DNA from: Sphingobium subterraneum | Lineage (GTDB): Bacteria > Pseudomonadota > Alphaproteobacteria > Sphingomonadales > Sphingomonadaceae | Length of the DNA stretch: 64,000 bases | NCBI RefSeq assembly: GCF_014199435.1 | Contig: NZ_JACIJP010000001.1 | Location: 186,001-250,000 of the forward strand | Direction: 5' to 3' | Shown here: piece by piece, positions 53,661-64,000 of the stretch | How the letters are laid out: each line of letters opens with the position of its first letter | How positions within the stretch are numbered: position 1 is the stretch's first letter | The notes under the pieces: model-generated | Databases searched by the model: none | Told to the model about the DNA's origin: nothing | The model's input: the letters and a program-made list of their open reading frames with translations, nothing else | Translations under genes and position numbers: made by a program

Positions 53661-54647
53661 TTATGCCTTCTCGAACGGGCCGCGACGCGTGGGCGGAGTT
53701 GCTTTGTCTGCCCCCAATGATCCACCCGTTGGCGGCGTGCCGCTTCCTATCACTTCCCGCGCCAGCTCACCGATGCCACCGAGCGTGCCGATGAGCTGGG
53801 TCGCCTCGACCGGGAACAGGATCGTCTTGGCGTTGGGCGATGTTGCGAACTGGCTGATGGCATCGACATATTTTTGCGCAATGAAGTAATTAAGCGCCTG
53901 CGGATTGCCGGCCGCGATCGCGTCGGACACCATTTGCGTTGCCTTGGCTTCGGCCTCCGCTTCGCGTTCGCGGGCTTCCGAATCGCGAAAGGCAGCCTCG
54001 CGGCGCCCCTCGGCTTCGAGGATCTGGGCCGCCTTCTGCCCCTCGGCGCGCAGGATTTCCGATGCACGCATGCCTTCGGATTCAAGAATGGACGCGCGCT
54101 TTTCCCGCTCCGCCTTCATCTGTCGTCCCATCGCGTTGACGATATCGGCAGGGGGACGGATGTCCTTCAGCTCCACCCGGGTAATCTTGATGCCCCAGGC
54201 GTTAGTGGCGTGATCGACCACCGAAAGCAGGCGGGCGTTGATCTCGTCTCGCTTGGACAGAGTTTCGTCCAGATCCATCGAACCCATCACGGTGCGCAGA
54301 TTGGTGGTCGCAAGCTGCATGATCGCAACATAGAGTTCGGACACTTCATAGGCTGCCTTGGCCGCGTCGAGCACCTGAAAGAACACCACGCCGTCCACGC
54401 TGACCATCGCGTTGTCCTTCGTGATGATCTCCTGCCCCGGGATGTCGACGACCTGCTCCATCATGTTGATCTTGCGGCCGACATTGTAGAAAAAGGCGGG
54501 ATAGAAATTGAGGCCGGGCCGCGCGACTTCGGTGAAGCGGCCGAATCGCTCGATCGTGTATTGATAGCCCTGCCGGACGATCTTGATGCTGGCGGCGAGA
54601 TAGATCATCACCAGCAGTACCAGCATGAATGCGGCTGTCGCGCCCAT
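53661..54647 (-). CDS. SPFH/Band 7 stomatin-like membrane protein (QmcA type)
   Basis: The 328-residue protein has one N-terminal membrane span, the Band 7 domain (RQGYQYTIERFGRFTEVARPGLNFYPAFF and ITKDNAMVSVDGVVFFQV), and a long Ala/Glu-rich coiled coil (REKRASILESEGMRASEILRAEGQK). The variable C-terminus contains Gly-Gly/Pro-rich sequence. Such proteins form ring-shaped scaffolds in the inner membrane and act with NfeD and FtsH. ATG 54647 is used; the 54650 codon is GTG. Confidence 0.92.
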   Translation of the reverse strand: MGATAAFMLVLLVMIYLAASIKIVRQGYQYTIERFGRFTEVARPGLNFYPAFFYNVGRKINMMEQVVDIPGQEIITKDNAMVSVDGVVFFQVLDAAKAAYEVSELYVAIMQLATTNLRTVMGSMDLDETLSKRDEINARLLSVVDHATNAWGIKITRVELKDIRPPADIVNAMGRQMKAEREKRASILESEGMRASEILRAEGQKAAQILEAEGRREAAFRDSEAREREAEAEAKATQMVSDAIAAGNPQALNYFIAQKYVDAISQFATSPNAKTILFPVEATQLIGTLGGIGELAREVIGSGTPPTGGSLGADKATPPTRRGPFEKA

Positions 54648-54739
54648 CACGATCTCTCCCCTGAAAATTCGCTTTAACTATGCCGCTATTTGGGAGAGGG
54701 GGGAAGCGATATTACGGTCCATGCCGGAGGATGCCCCCG

Positions 54740-55561
54740 ATGCTGTTGTCGCACGCCCGTTCGTTGCTGTTCCTGCCTGCCTCCAACGCGCGCGCCATCG
54801 ATAAAGCCAGAGGCCTGCCGTGCGACATGGTGATCCTCGATCTGGAGGACGCGGTGCCGGACGAACGGAAGGGTGAAGCGCGCACCGCTCTGGCGGAAGC
54901 GTTTGCGGCGGGATTTGGTGATCGGATCGGGGCCGTGCGGATCAACGCGGTGGACAGCCCGTTTCATGCCGATGATCTTGCTGCAGTGCGCGGGATTCAG
55001 GCCGATATCATCGTCTTGCCGAAGGCTGAGCATCCCCGTGACGTGCAGGCGGTCCATGGCGCCCTTGAAAAGCCGGTGATTGCGATGATCGAATCGCCTC
55101 TCGGCGTGGCAAACGCACGGGAGATCGCGCAGGCGCCGGGGGTCGTGGGGCTATTTATGGGAAACAACGATCTTCGGCGCGATCTGCGCATTCCGCTGGA
55201 TGCGGGTCGCGAAGGCCTGACCTATGCGATGCAGTCGGTCATCCTCGCCGCGCGGCTGGCGGGCGTCGCGGTGTTCGACGGCGTCTTTAACCGGATCGAT
55301 GATGCGGTGGGCTTCGAAGCGGAATGTCGCGCAGGGCGGGTGATCGGTTTTGACGGCAAGACGCTCGTTCACCCGAACCAGATCGGCCCGGCAAACGCGG
55401 TTTTCGGGGCGTCGGAGGAAGAACTGGAAACCGCGCGGCGGCTGATCGCTGCGGCGACCGGCGGCGCGGAACGGCATGAAGGGCAGATGATCGAGGCCAT
55501 GCATGTCGAGCAAGCCCGCGCGCTGATCGCCCGCGCGGAGGCGAACCGGGGCGACGGGTAG
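54740..55561 (+). CDS. CoA ester lyase of the CitE family (citrate lyase beta-like)
   Basis: The 273-residue TIM-barrel protein has RSLLFLPASNARAIDKARG at the start, LDLEDAVPDERKGEAR (metal-binding Asp/Glu), VLPKAEHPRDV, VIAMIESPLGV with a catalytic-site Glu, and KTLVHPNQIGPANAVF near the end. Members split or form 3-hydroxyacyl-CoA esters; the substrate may be malyl-, citramalyl- or citryl-CoA. Alpha and gamma citrate lyase subunits are absent nearby, so it is not a citrate lyase complex. ATG 54740 has GGAGG nine bases upstream. Confidence 0.85.
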   Translation: MLLSHARSLLFLPASNARAIDKARGLPCDMVILDLEDAVPDERKGEARTALAEAFAAGFGDRIGAVRINAVDSPFHADDLAAVRGIQADIIVLPKAEHPRDVQAVHGALEKPVIAMIESPLGVANAREIAQAPGVVGLFMGNNDLRRDLRIPLDAGREGLTYAMQSVILAARLAGVAVFDGVFNRIDDAVGFEAECRAGRVIGFDGKTLVHPNQIGPANAVFGASEEELETARRLIAAATGGAERHEGQMIEAMHVEQARALIARAEANRGDG

Positions 55562-55649
55562 GCCTGTTCGGGAAATTTGTATGCGCAGCCACTAGCCCCG
55601 CGCAGCCGAAATGGTTACATGGGCCGCCACGTTAACCCTGCTGGTATGA

Positions 55650-57122
<1,473 letters not shown>

Positions 57123-57131
57123 GCCTGTTCG

Positions 57132-58313
57132 ATGACACCGGCCGCACGGGTTCAGGCCGCGATCGAGCTGCTTGACGAGATCATCGCAGCTGCGCGCGAT
57201 GGCGGGGCGGCGGCCGATACCCTTATCGTGCGCTATTTCAAGGCGCGGCGCTATGCGGGGTCGAAGGACCGCCGGTTCGTCACCGATTTGGTCTATCGCG
57301 CGATCCGTCGCAGCGGCGAGCGCCCGGCTTCGGGGCGCGCTGCGATGCTGGGGCTGGCTGATGATGATTCCGCTCTCGATGAACTGTTCGACGGATCGCC
57401 CTATGGCGCCGCGCCCCGAGGGGAAGGCGAGGAGGGAACGCCGCTCACTGTGCTGCCGGGCTGGATCAGGGGGCATCTTGCGCCGCTGATCGATGAGGGG
57501 GAGCAGATGGCGCTGCTCCAGCGCGCGCCGCTCGACATCCGCGTCAACAGGTTGAAAGCGGATCCGGACGCCGTGCGAGCCGAGTTTCCCGAGGCGGTAG
57601 CCGTGGATGGCGTTCCCTACGCGCTTCGTTTGCCGGACGGCACAAAGGTCGAGCAATCGGCTGCTTATGCCGCTGGCTTCGCCGAGGTGCAGGATGCGGG
57701 CAGCCAGGTGATCGCACAGATCTGCCAAACGCGGCCTGGCATGACCGTCATCGATCTGTGCGCCGGGGCGGGCGGCAAGACGCTCGCGCTTGCCGCTGCC
57801 ATGGGAGGCGAGGGGCGGATCGTTGCGGCGGACACATCCCGCGCACGCCTCTCGCGCCTGCCCGACCGGGCGCGGCGGGCAGGGGCCGGGAATATCGAGA
57901 CGCTGTTGCTCGATATTCGACGGGAAGCGGAGAGCCTGTCTCCCTTCTCGGGACAGGCGGATGTCGTGTTGATCGACGCGCCCTGCTCGGGGACGGGTAC
58001 CTGGCGGCGCAATCCCGAAGCCCGCTGGCGGCTAACGCCTGAGCGGCTGGACCGGCTGGTTGCGGAACAGGCGCGTATCCTCGATCTTGCCGTGCCGCTG
58101 GTGAAGAGGGGCGGACGACTGGTTTACGCGGTCTGCGCACTCACCGATGCAGAGGGGCGGGCGCAGGTCGACGCGTTTCTCGCCCGGCACCCCGATTGGC
58201 AAGCCGAGCCGATTTCGACGCAAATCGGGCGCGAATGGGGCCAAGGGCGCTTGCTAAGCCCTGCGCATGATGGCACGGATGGGTTCTTCATTGCGGCGCT
58301 GGTGCAGGGATGA
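57132..58313 (+). CDS. RsmB/NOP family rRNA cytosine-C5 methyltransferase
   Basis: The 393-residue protein has an N-terminal helical domain ([18 protein letters not shown] is NusB-like) and a C-terminal methyltransferase domain: [32 protein letters not shown] (SAM), and [18 protein letters not shown] with the catalytic/motif IV Cys. [13 protein letters not shown] holds the motif VI Cys, though the usual T-C-S is V-C-A here. It probably methylates a cytosine in 16S rRNA or tRNA. It ends shortly before the TPR gene. Confidence 0.9.
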   Translation: MTPAARVQAAIELLDEIIAAARDGGAAADTLIVRYFKARRYAGSKDRRFVTDLVYRAIRRSGERPASGRAAMLGLADDDSALDELFDGSPYGAAPRGEGEEGTPLTVLPGWIRGHLAPLIDEGEQMALLQRAPLDIRVNRLKADPDAVRAEFPEAVAVDGVPYALRLPDGTKVEQSAAYAAGFAEVQDAGSQVIAQICQTRPGMTVIDLCAGAGGKTLALAAAMGGEGRIVAADTSRARLSRLPDRARRAGAGNIETLLLDIRREAESLSPFSGQADVVLIDAPCSGTGTWRRNPEARWRLTPERLDRLVAEQARILDLAVPLVKRGGRLVYAVCALTDAEGRAQVDAFLARHPDWQAEPISTQIGREWGQGRLLSPAHDGTDGFFIAALVQG

Positions 58314-58369
58314 CGAACGAGCGGTTCTCGGCAGGCGGAACTGGCAAGCGGGACATGTGGGAGACGATA

Positions 58370-58891
58370 ATGCGCTTTACCCCGGCGACTTTGGCACTGG
58401 CGGCGCTACTCGCGACGGTATCGAGCGTCGGCGTCAGCCAGCGCCCGGATTCGCAGATTACGCCGCTGTCGCTCGAATGGCTGGCCAAGGGCAATGCAGC
58501 GCGCGCGGCGGGATCGTTGCAAGAAGCCAACGATGCCTATGAAAGCGCGCTTGCTGTTGACCCACGCAACCGCAAAGCCTTCATCGCACTCGCCGAAGTG
58601 GCGCGGCTGCAGGGTTTGCAGGGGAAGGCGCTGCGGCTTTACGACGGCGCGCTGACGCTCGATCCTGCCGACATGGACGCGCTGGGTGGAACCGTGCAGG
58701 CTCTGGCCGAAAAGGGCGCAATAGCGAAGGCGCGCGAGGCGCTGTCCAAGGTCAAGACGCTGTGCCGTGGCCCCTGCCCGCAGGTGGCACAGCTCGAAAC
58801 GATGATCGACAAGCGCGCCGCGCCGCAGGCGGCGCTCAGCGCCAAGGATGTCACCCCCGCGCCGACCGTGGTGCCGACGCAGCAGCCGTAA
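58370..58891 (+). CDS. TPR-repeat protein with signal peptide
   Basis: The 173-residue precursor has a hydrophobic signal ([16 protein letters not shown]), then about two and a half tetratricopeptide repeats ([45 protein letters not shown]), and a Pro/Thr tail. It is probably a periplasmic scaffold. Its partner is unknown. ATG 58370 follows GGGAG; an upstream GTG/ATG frame would spoil the signal peptide. The last 41 bases overlap the end of the convergent PAP2 gene. Confidence 0.75.
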   Translation: MRFTPATLALAALLATVSSVGVSQRPDSQITPLSLEWLAKGNAARAAGSLQEANDAYESALAVDPRNRKAFIALAEVARLQGLQGKALRLYDGALTLDPADMDALGGTVQALAEKGAIAKAREALSKVKTLCRGPCPQVAQLETMIDKRAAPQAALSAKDVTPAPTVVPTQQP

Positions 58892-59828
58892 GCCCACCAG
58901 AAACCAGACCGGATTGGATCGTTGATTCGACTGCGTGAACGTCAGCGACGTTTATACGGGAAATTATCAGGGGCACGCCTTTGATGCACAGGAAGGCTAT
59001 CACCGTGCCTGCCAGCACATCAATGAAATAGTGACCGCCTTGTATGGGAGTAGCAAGATACATCAGCCCGCAAAGCACGAGATATACCCATCTTATTCCC
59101 GGTAGCCGCCATGCGAACCATGCGAACATGACAGCGCAGGAGGCGTGGAAGCTCGGAAAGTCTATCAGTCCCGAACTCCGTTCAAGTGCCACGTTCGTCA
59201 TCTCTCCATTCCTGAGCGCCTCGATGATCGGTATGTGTTCGGTGCCAGCTCTCGGAAGATTTGGCGTCGACATTCCGAGTATTTCAACGGCAGCTGACTT
59301 TGCTGGAAAAAATAGAAAAATGATAACTGTGATACCAAGTGATAGTGCATATGTAAGAATGAAATGCGCAGCGACCGATCTCTTGTTAAAAATGTTGAGA
59401 GCTATAATTAGAAAAACAGGTAATATGTTTATGGAAGTATAGCCTAAATCAAGTGCCAATCGATAAATGTCATGACTCATTGTGAAATTCCAATATGAGC
59501 GCCAGTTAAAACCCATATTTCGATCCACTGACAATAATTGGTGATCCCGCCAGCCTTCGCTCACTTGTGCTGCCATGTAGGAAGCAACAATTCCAAAAAA
59601 CGTGATTATGAAAAAAACGCTCAAACTTTCGAGGCTATGAATGAGCCGTGTGAACCAGATCAGATTGACAGGACGGAATCTCGCAGCGGCAAGAGACGAA
59701 GCACCGTAGTTCACTGCAACAGAAGAAACTTGGCCGATACTTACCCCCAAGCCGGTCATCAGCATCCCGATCAACACAATGGTGCCCGCGATGAAGACCG
59801 ACCAATGGAGAAAATTCTCATAGCGCAT
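58851..59828 (-). CDS. PAP2 family membrane phosphatase/phosphotransferase (PAP2_3 type)
   Basis: The 325-residue protein has about six membrane spans. [14 protein letters not shown] contains the P-S-x-H motif and [13 protein letters not shown] the H-x3-D motif of the PAP2 superfamily, in the arrangement of the PAP2_3 or inositol phosphorylceramide synthase-like group. It likely acts on a lipid phosphate or transfers a phospho-head group. The 5' half (about 59.28-59.75 kb) is AT-rich compared with the rest of the window, suggesting horizontal origin. Confidence 0.85.
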   Translation of the reverse strand: MRYENFLHWSVFIAGTIVLIGMLMTGLGVSIGQVSSVAVNYGASSLAAARFRPVNLIWFTRLIHSLESLSVFFIITFFGIVASYMAAQVSEGWRDHQLLSVDRNMGFNWRSYWNFTMSHDIYRLALDLGYTSINILPVFLIIALNIFNKRSVAAHFILTYALSLGITVIIFLFFPAKSAAVEILGMSTPNLPRAGTEHIPIIEALRNGEMTNVALERSSGLIDFPSFHASCAVMFAWFAWRLPGIRWVYLVLCGLMYLATPIQGGHYFIDVLAGTVIAFLCIKGVPLIISRINVADVHAVESTIQSGLVSGGLTAAASAPRSARG

Positions 59829-60051
59829 GATGTAAGCCCGTGACTATTTACCGCGAGCCTATGCACAAATATGCTAAACACGACGTAAATCACGTCAATC
59901 TAGATGCGTATGTCTCATCGCCATTTTAAAGACACGATACAGACGCGCGCCCCGGAAGACATTTGCCCATCAAAGACGCACCTCCACCGAGTAGGTGTTG
60001 TACGCTTGTGTTCCTGCCCGGGACGGAGCGCTTCAAAAATACATGCGGCTG
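59829..60051. other. Intergenic region upstream of the PAP2 gene
   Basis: The gap is 223 bases. Its left half is AT-rich like the PAP2 gene, and it must hold that gene's promoter. A 15-base dyad, GACGT-N5-ACGTC, lies at 59882-59896, about 55 bases upstream of the PAP2 start, and could be an operator. No tRNA or small gene was recognised. Confidence 0.4.
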
Positions 60052-61224
60052 TTACCGCTCGATGCACATGGCGATGCCCATGCCACCACCGATGCAGAGC
60101 GTGGCTAGGCCCTTCTTCGCATCACGACGGCCCATTTCGTAGAGCAGCGTGGTAAGGACGCGCGCGCCCGAAGCGCCGATGGGATGGCCGATTGCGATCG
60201 CGCCGCCGTTGACGTTCACCTTTTCCGGGTTCCAGCCCAGCTCCTTGCCGACCGCAAGTGCTTGCGCCGCAAAGGCTTCATTGGCTTCGATCAGGTCCAG
60301 ATCGTCGACGGTCCAGCCTGCCTTTGCCAGCGCTCGGCGGCTGGCGGGTGCGGGACCGATGCCCATGACCGAAGGATCGACGCCGCAGGTCGCCCAGGAC
60401 GCGATCCGGCCCAGAACCGTCGAGCCGCGGCGGGCCGCTTCGTCCGCAGACATCAGAACGAGCGCCGCCGCGCCGTCGTTGATACCGCTCGCGTTCCCGG
60501 CAGTCACCGTACCATCCTTCTTGAACGCGGGACGCAGCGCCTGCATTGCTTCGAGCGTGGCGCCCGAGCGGATATATTCGTCCTGGTCGACGATAGTGTC
60601 GCCCTTGCGGCCCTTGATCGTTACCGGCGTGATTTCGTCCACAAAGCGGCCCGCCGAGCGCGCGGCTTCTGCCTTGTTCTGGCTTGCGACCGCAAACGCG
60701 TCCTGCGCGTCGCGCGTAATCTGGTACTGTTCGGCCAGATTTTCCGCCGTCATGCCCATGTGATAGTTGTTGAACGCGTCGGTCAGGCCGTCGAAAACCA
60801 TCGTGTCCACCAGACTGGCGTTGCCCATTTTAATACCGCTCCGCAGGTTCTGCGCATGCTGCGCCATGGACATGCTTTCCTGTCCTCCGGCGAGCATGAT
60901 CTTCGTGTCGCCGACCGCGATCGACTGCGCTGCGAGGGCTACCGCGCGCAGGCCCGATCCGCAAATCTGGTTGATGCCGATCGCAGTGCGCTCGACCGGT
61001 ATGCCGGCGTTGACCGCCGCCTGACGCGCAGGGTTCTGGCCTTGCCCCGCGGTGAGGATCTGCCCCAGGATCACTTCATCGACATCGCCTGGCTCTATGC
61101 CTGCCTGAGCAATGGCGGCCTCGATCGCAACGCGGCCGAGCTCATGCGCAGGCGTTGCGGCAAAGGCGCCCAGGAAACTGCCGACGGCAGTGCGCTTTGC
61201 GGCGGTGACGACGATATCGGACAT
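60052..61224 (-). CDS. phaA: Acetyl-CoA C-acetyltransferase (beta-ketothiolase)
   Basis: The 390-residue thiolase has the acyl-accepting Cys88 in [15 protein letters not shown], the NEAFAAQAL motif, [13 protein letters not shown] with the catalytic His, and the second Cys in [16 protein letters not shown]. It condenses two acetyl-CoA to acetoacetyl-CoA, first step of polyhydroxybutyrate synthesis, or runs in the degradative direction. The symbol is chosen from the PhaC-like/PhaR neighbourhood; atoB-type function is equally possible. No acetoacetyl-CoA reductase lies beside it. Confidence 0.93.
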   Translation of the reverse strand: MSDIVVTAAKRTAVGSFLGAFAATPAHELGRVAIEAAIAQAGIEPGDVDEVILGQILTAGQGQNPARQAAVNAGIPVERTAIGINQICGSGLRAVALAAQSIAVGDTKIMLAGGQESMSMAQHAQNLRSGIKMGNASLVDTMVFDGLTDAFNNYHMGMTAENLAEQYQITRDAQDAFAVASQNKAEAARSAGRFVDEITPVTIKGRKGDTIVDQDEYIRSGATLEAMQALRPAFKKDGTVTAGNASGINDGAAALVLMSADEAARRGSTVLGRIASWATCGVDPSVMGIGPAPASRRALAKAGWTVDDLDLIEANEAFAAQALAVGKELGWNPEKVNVNGGAIAIGHPIGASGARVLTTLLYEMGRRDAKKGLATLCIGGGMGIAMCIER

Positions 61225-61272
61225 AGACCAAACTCCTGAGATGAAGGGCAGCGACCGCTGATGCGGCGCCCT

Positions 61273-62376
61273 TTAGCAACATCGATCCCATTTGGATAGC
61301 CATGCGGAGAGGGGTTCCCACAGCGTTGCAGGCGCGCGATCGCTCACGATCATGCCGACATGGCCGAGCCCGAGATCGAGCCGTTCCTGTAATATGGGGG
61401 CGGCGGCAGCGGGAACAATGCGGTCGGTGGTCGAACGGATCGAGAGGGTGGGACAGGCAAGTGCGGCAGGATCGACGATCGATCCCATCACGTCCCACGA
61501 CCCGGTGCCGGTCGCGTTTTCGGAATAGAACCGCACGAACAGGTCCCGTGCGGCAGCCCAGGTGAGCGGGGGTCCGTCATTGGCCCAGTCCTCGACCGTG
61601 ACGAAGGCGCGGGCGGCTTCGCTCGCCTCGTCCAGTTGGGCGAAATGGGCATATTTGCGAATGGTCCGCGCCGGATCCAGCGCCCAGAAGCCGGACTGCA
61701 GTACCTCCATCGGGACATAGCCCAGGCGTTCGCACTGTTCCTTAGCGTTGTTCCACAATCGGGCGAGGCGTTCACGCTCCGTATCGGGATAGCCGGTGAA
61801 GTCCCAAGGTGTGGCGACGGTGACGACGGCCCGCGCAGCGGACGGCCCCGCCGCGGCCAGGGCAAGTGTGCCCCCCAGGCAATAGCCAACGAGGATCGGG
61901 GGGTGATCCAGCGTCGCGAGGAGAGGCAGCAGCAGTTGTTCGACATGCCCGGCCAGGTCGAGCATGGCGTCTTCCGGCCCCGGCGTGCCCCAATCGACCA
62001 GCCACGGGTCGTGCCCCTGCGCGGCAAGAAACCGGGCCAGTGACTTGCGCGACGAGAGGTCGAGAATGGATGGCGGGTTGACGAGCGACGGAACGAGCAC
62101 GATCGGTGTGCGCTCCTTTCTCGACCCGTCTGTTCCAAGGTGATGAATTTTTGCGCGTTTTTGCGCAGCATGGATGGGACGGTCCGTCGTATCGCGGTGC
62201 CGCAACGCTTCCTGATATTTGCGCAGTCCGATCAAGGCGGATTGTCTCGTTTCGGGATGGTTTTGCGTTTCCTCCCAAAGCATCGCGAGAAATAGCGGGA
62301 GGGGTCGCGGGCCATGTTGCGGCGCGACATTATTTAATGCTATTGCAGGATCATGGCGTTCAGGAGTTTCAGACAT
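61273..62376 (-). CDS. PhaC-like alpha/beta hydrolase (possible class III-type polyhydroxyalkanoate synthase)
   Basis: The 367-residue protein has VLVPSLVNPPSILDL, WLVDWGTPGPED and the lipase-like box GYCLGGT, where Cys166 replaces the Ser of hydrolases as in polyhydroxyalkanoate synthases. STTDRIVP supplies Asp and LGHVGMI the His of a Cys-Asp-His triad. Length matches class III PhaC, but no PhaE subunit is here, so synthase activity is unproven. ATG 62376 is divergent from phaR, with the two start codons overlapping in CATG. Confidence 0.78.
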   Translation of the reverse strand: MSETPERHDPAIALNNVAPQHGPRPLPLFLAMLWEETQNHPETRQSALIGLRKYQEALRHRDTTDRPIHAAQKRAKIHHLGTDGSRKERTPIVLVPSLVNPPSILDLSSRKSLARFLAAQGHDPWLVDWGTPGPEDAMLDLAGHVEQLLLPLLATLDHPPILVGYCLGGTLALAAAGPSAARAVVTVATPWDFTGYPDTERERLARLWNNAKEQCERLGYVPMEVLQSGFWALDPARTIRKYAHFAQLDEASEAARAFVTVEDWANDGPPLTWAAARDLFVRFYSENATGTGSWDVMGSIVDPAALACPTLSIRSTTDRIVPAAAAPILQERLDLGLGHVGMIVSDRAPATLWEPLSAWLSKWDRCC

Positions 62377-62938
62377 GGCACAAAATAAGGTCGCAGGAGA
62401 TTCGACTCCCGTCACTATTAAAAAATACGCGAACCGTCGCCTTTATAATACCGAGACGTCGAGCTACATCACTCTCGAACTTCTTTCGCAGATGACACGC
62501 GAGGGACGCGAATTTGTCGTCGTAGACGCGAAAACGAACGAGGACATCACCCACAACGTCCTGACGCAGATCATCATGGAAGAAGAGCAGCGCGGCAAGA
62601 ACATGCTGCCGGTCAATTTTCTGCGCCAGTTGATTTCTATGTATGGCGACTCGATGCAGTCGATGGTTCCGCAATATCTCGAAGCGTCCATGGAAGCGTT
62701 CCGCAAGAACCAGCTCCAGTTTCAGGAAGCGATGAAGGGTGCATTCGCCACCGGCCCGCTCGCCGAGATCACCAAGCGGAATATGGAAATGTTCGAAGCT
62801 GCGACCAGCGCCTTCAAGGGTGTTGTCCCAGCGATGCCCGTCGCGCCCAAGACCAGCGCGGAAGACAAGGACGACGAGATCGCTCAGCTTAAGTCGCAAC
62901 TCGAAGCGCTGAACGCCAAGATCGACAAGCTGGGCTGA
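62375..62938 (+). CDS. phaR: Polyhydroxyalkanoate synthesis repressor PhaR
   Basis: The 187-residue protein has the PHB_acc_N DNA-binding domain (IKKYANRRLYNTETSSYITLE), the PHB_acc region with THNVLTQIIMEEEQRGKNMLPVNFLRQLI, and a C-terminal coiled coil (DDEIAQLKSQLEALNAKIDKL). In other bacteria PhaR binds PHA granules and represses phasin and its own gene. AGGAG lies nine bases before its ATG. The start overlaps head to head with that of the PhaC-like gene. Confidence 0.93.
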   Translation: MAQNKVAGDSTPVTIKKYANRRLYNTETSSYITLELLSQMTREGREFVVVDAKTNEDITHNVLTQIIMEEEQRGKNMLPVNFLRQLISMYGDSMQSMVPQYLEASMEAFRKNQLQFQEAMKGAFATGPLAEITKRNMEMFEAATSAFKGVVPAMPVAPKTSAEDKDDEIAQLKSQLEALNAKIDKLG

Positions 62939-63022
62939 ACGCAACCCGCTTCCAGTCCTTCTCCATTATCACCGTCCAAGCGGGGGGCGGGAGTTCAAAA
63001 CGCTGCCTCGAACCCTGAATAG

Positions 63023-64000
<978 letters not shown>

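Noticed and set aside
59904..60155. 83-residue plus-strand open frame upstream of phaA end
   Set aside because: No ribosome site, no recognisable motif, and it runs antisense into the thiolase gene.

Overview
The window reads as chromosomal DNA of a high-GC alphaproteobacterium, most likely of the order Sphingomonadales. The basis is gene content: the alphaproteobacterial cell-cycle proteins TrcR and a PopZ-type DUF2497 protein, the run Pcm-like / TolC / DUF2497 / ValS, an EpsI-type exopolysaccharide cluster with split Wzc and BY-kinase, a DUF934/DUF2849 sulfite-reduction operon, and a perfect CtrA-type box. No prophage, insertion sequence or CRISPR array was seen.

Region 1 (1-17.6 kb) is an exopolysaccharide locus. 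A nine-gene minus-strand operon with overlapping or abutting genes (13.2 to 3.4 kb) encodes a TPR lipoprotein, the initiating polyprenyl-phosphate sugar transferase, two hexapeptide acyltransferases, four glycosyltransferases and a Wzy-like polymerase. A divergent plus-strand operon (13.4-17.6 kb) encodes the export lipoprotein-like protein, an outer-membrane barrel, the Wzc-type chain-length protein and its separate tyrosine kinase. At the left edge are the end of a membrane GT2, a secreted clan GH-A-like glycosidase and an isolated EpsI. No flippase and no exosortase lie in the window.

Region 2 (17.6-28.1 kb) holds a GST, then a coupled operon clpA / Tat-exported subclass B1 metallo-beta-lactamase / lipase-like hydrolase. 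It continues with DUF1192, a quinone oxidoreductase, trcR, a TSUP transporter, tRNA-Pro(CGG), a RadC-like JAB protein, thyA and prmA.

Region 3 (28.1-44.1 kb) holds a soluble globin-coupled chemoreceptor and sdhCDA, which lacks sdhB and ends at a terminator. A lower-GC DJ-1/PfpI gene, a zinc peptidase, patatin plus 3-hydroxybutyrate dehydrogenase, the Pcm-like/TolC/PopZ/ValS run, a chromate transporter and a methyltransferase follow.

Region 4 (44.1-54.6 kb) is a vitamin B12 uptake operon btuB-F-C-D behind a cobalamin riboswitch. Next come a palindromic repeat, the sulfur assimilation operon cobA-DUF2849-cysI-DUF934-cysH (APS-reductase type), and an NfeD/SPFH pair.

Region 5 (54.7-64 kb) holds a CitE-like lyase, guaB, an RsmB-family methyltransferase, a TPR protein, an AT-rich PAP2 gene, and a polyhydroxyalkanoate group: acetyl-CoA acetyltransferase, a PhaC-like protein, and phaR, whose start codon overlaps that of the PhaC-like gene head to head. 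The window ends inside an archaeal/eukaryotic-type proS.
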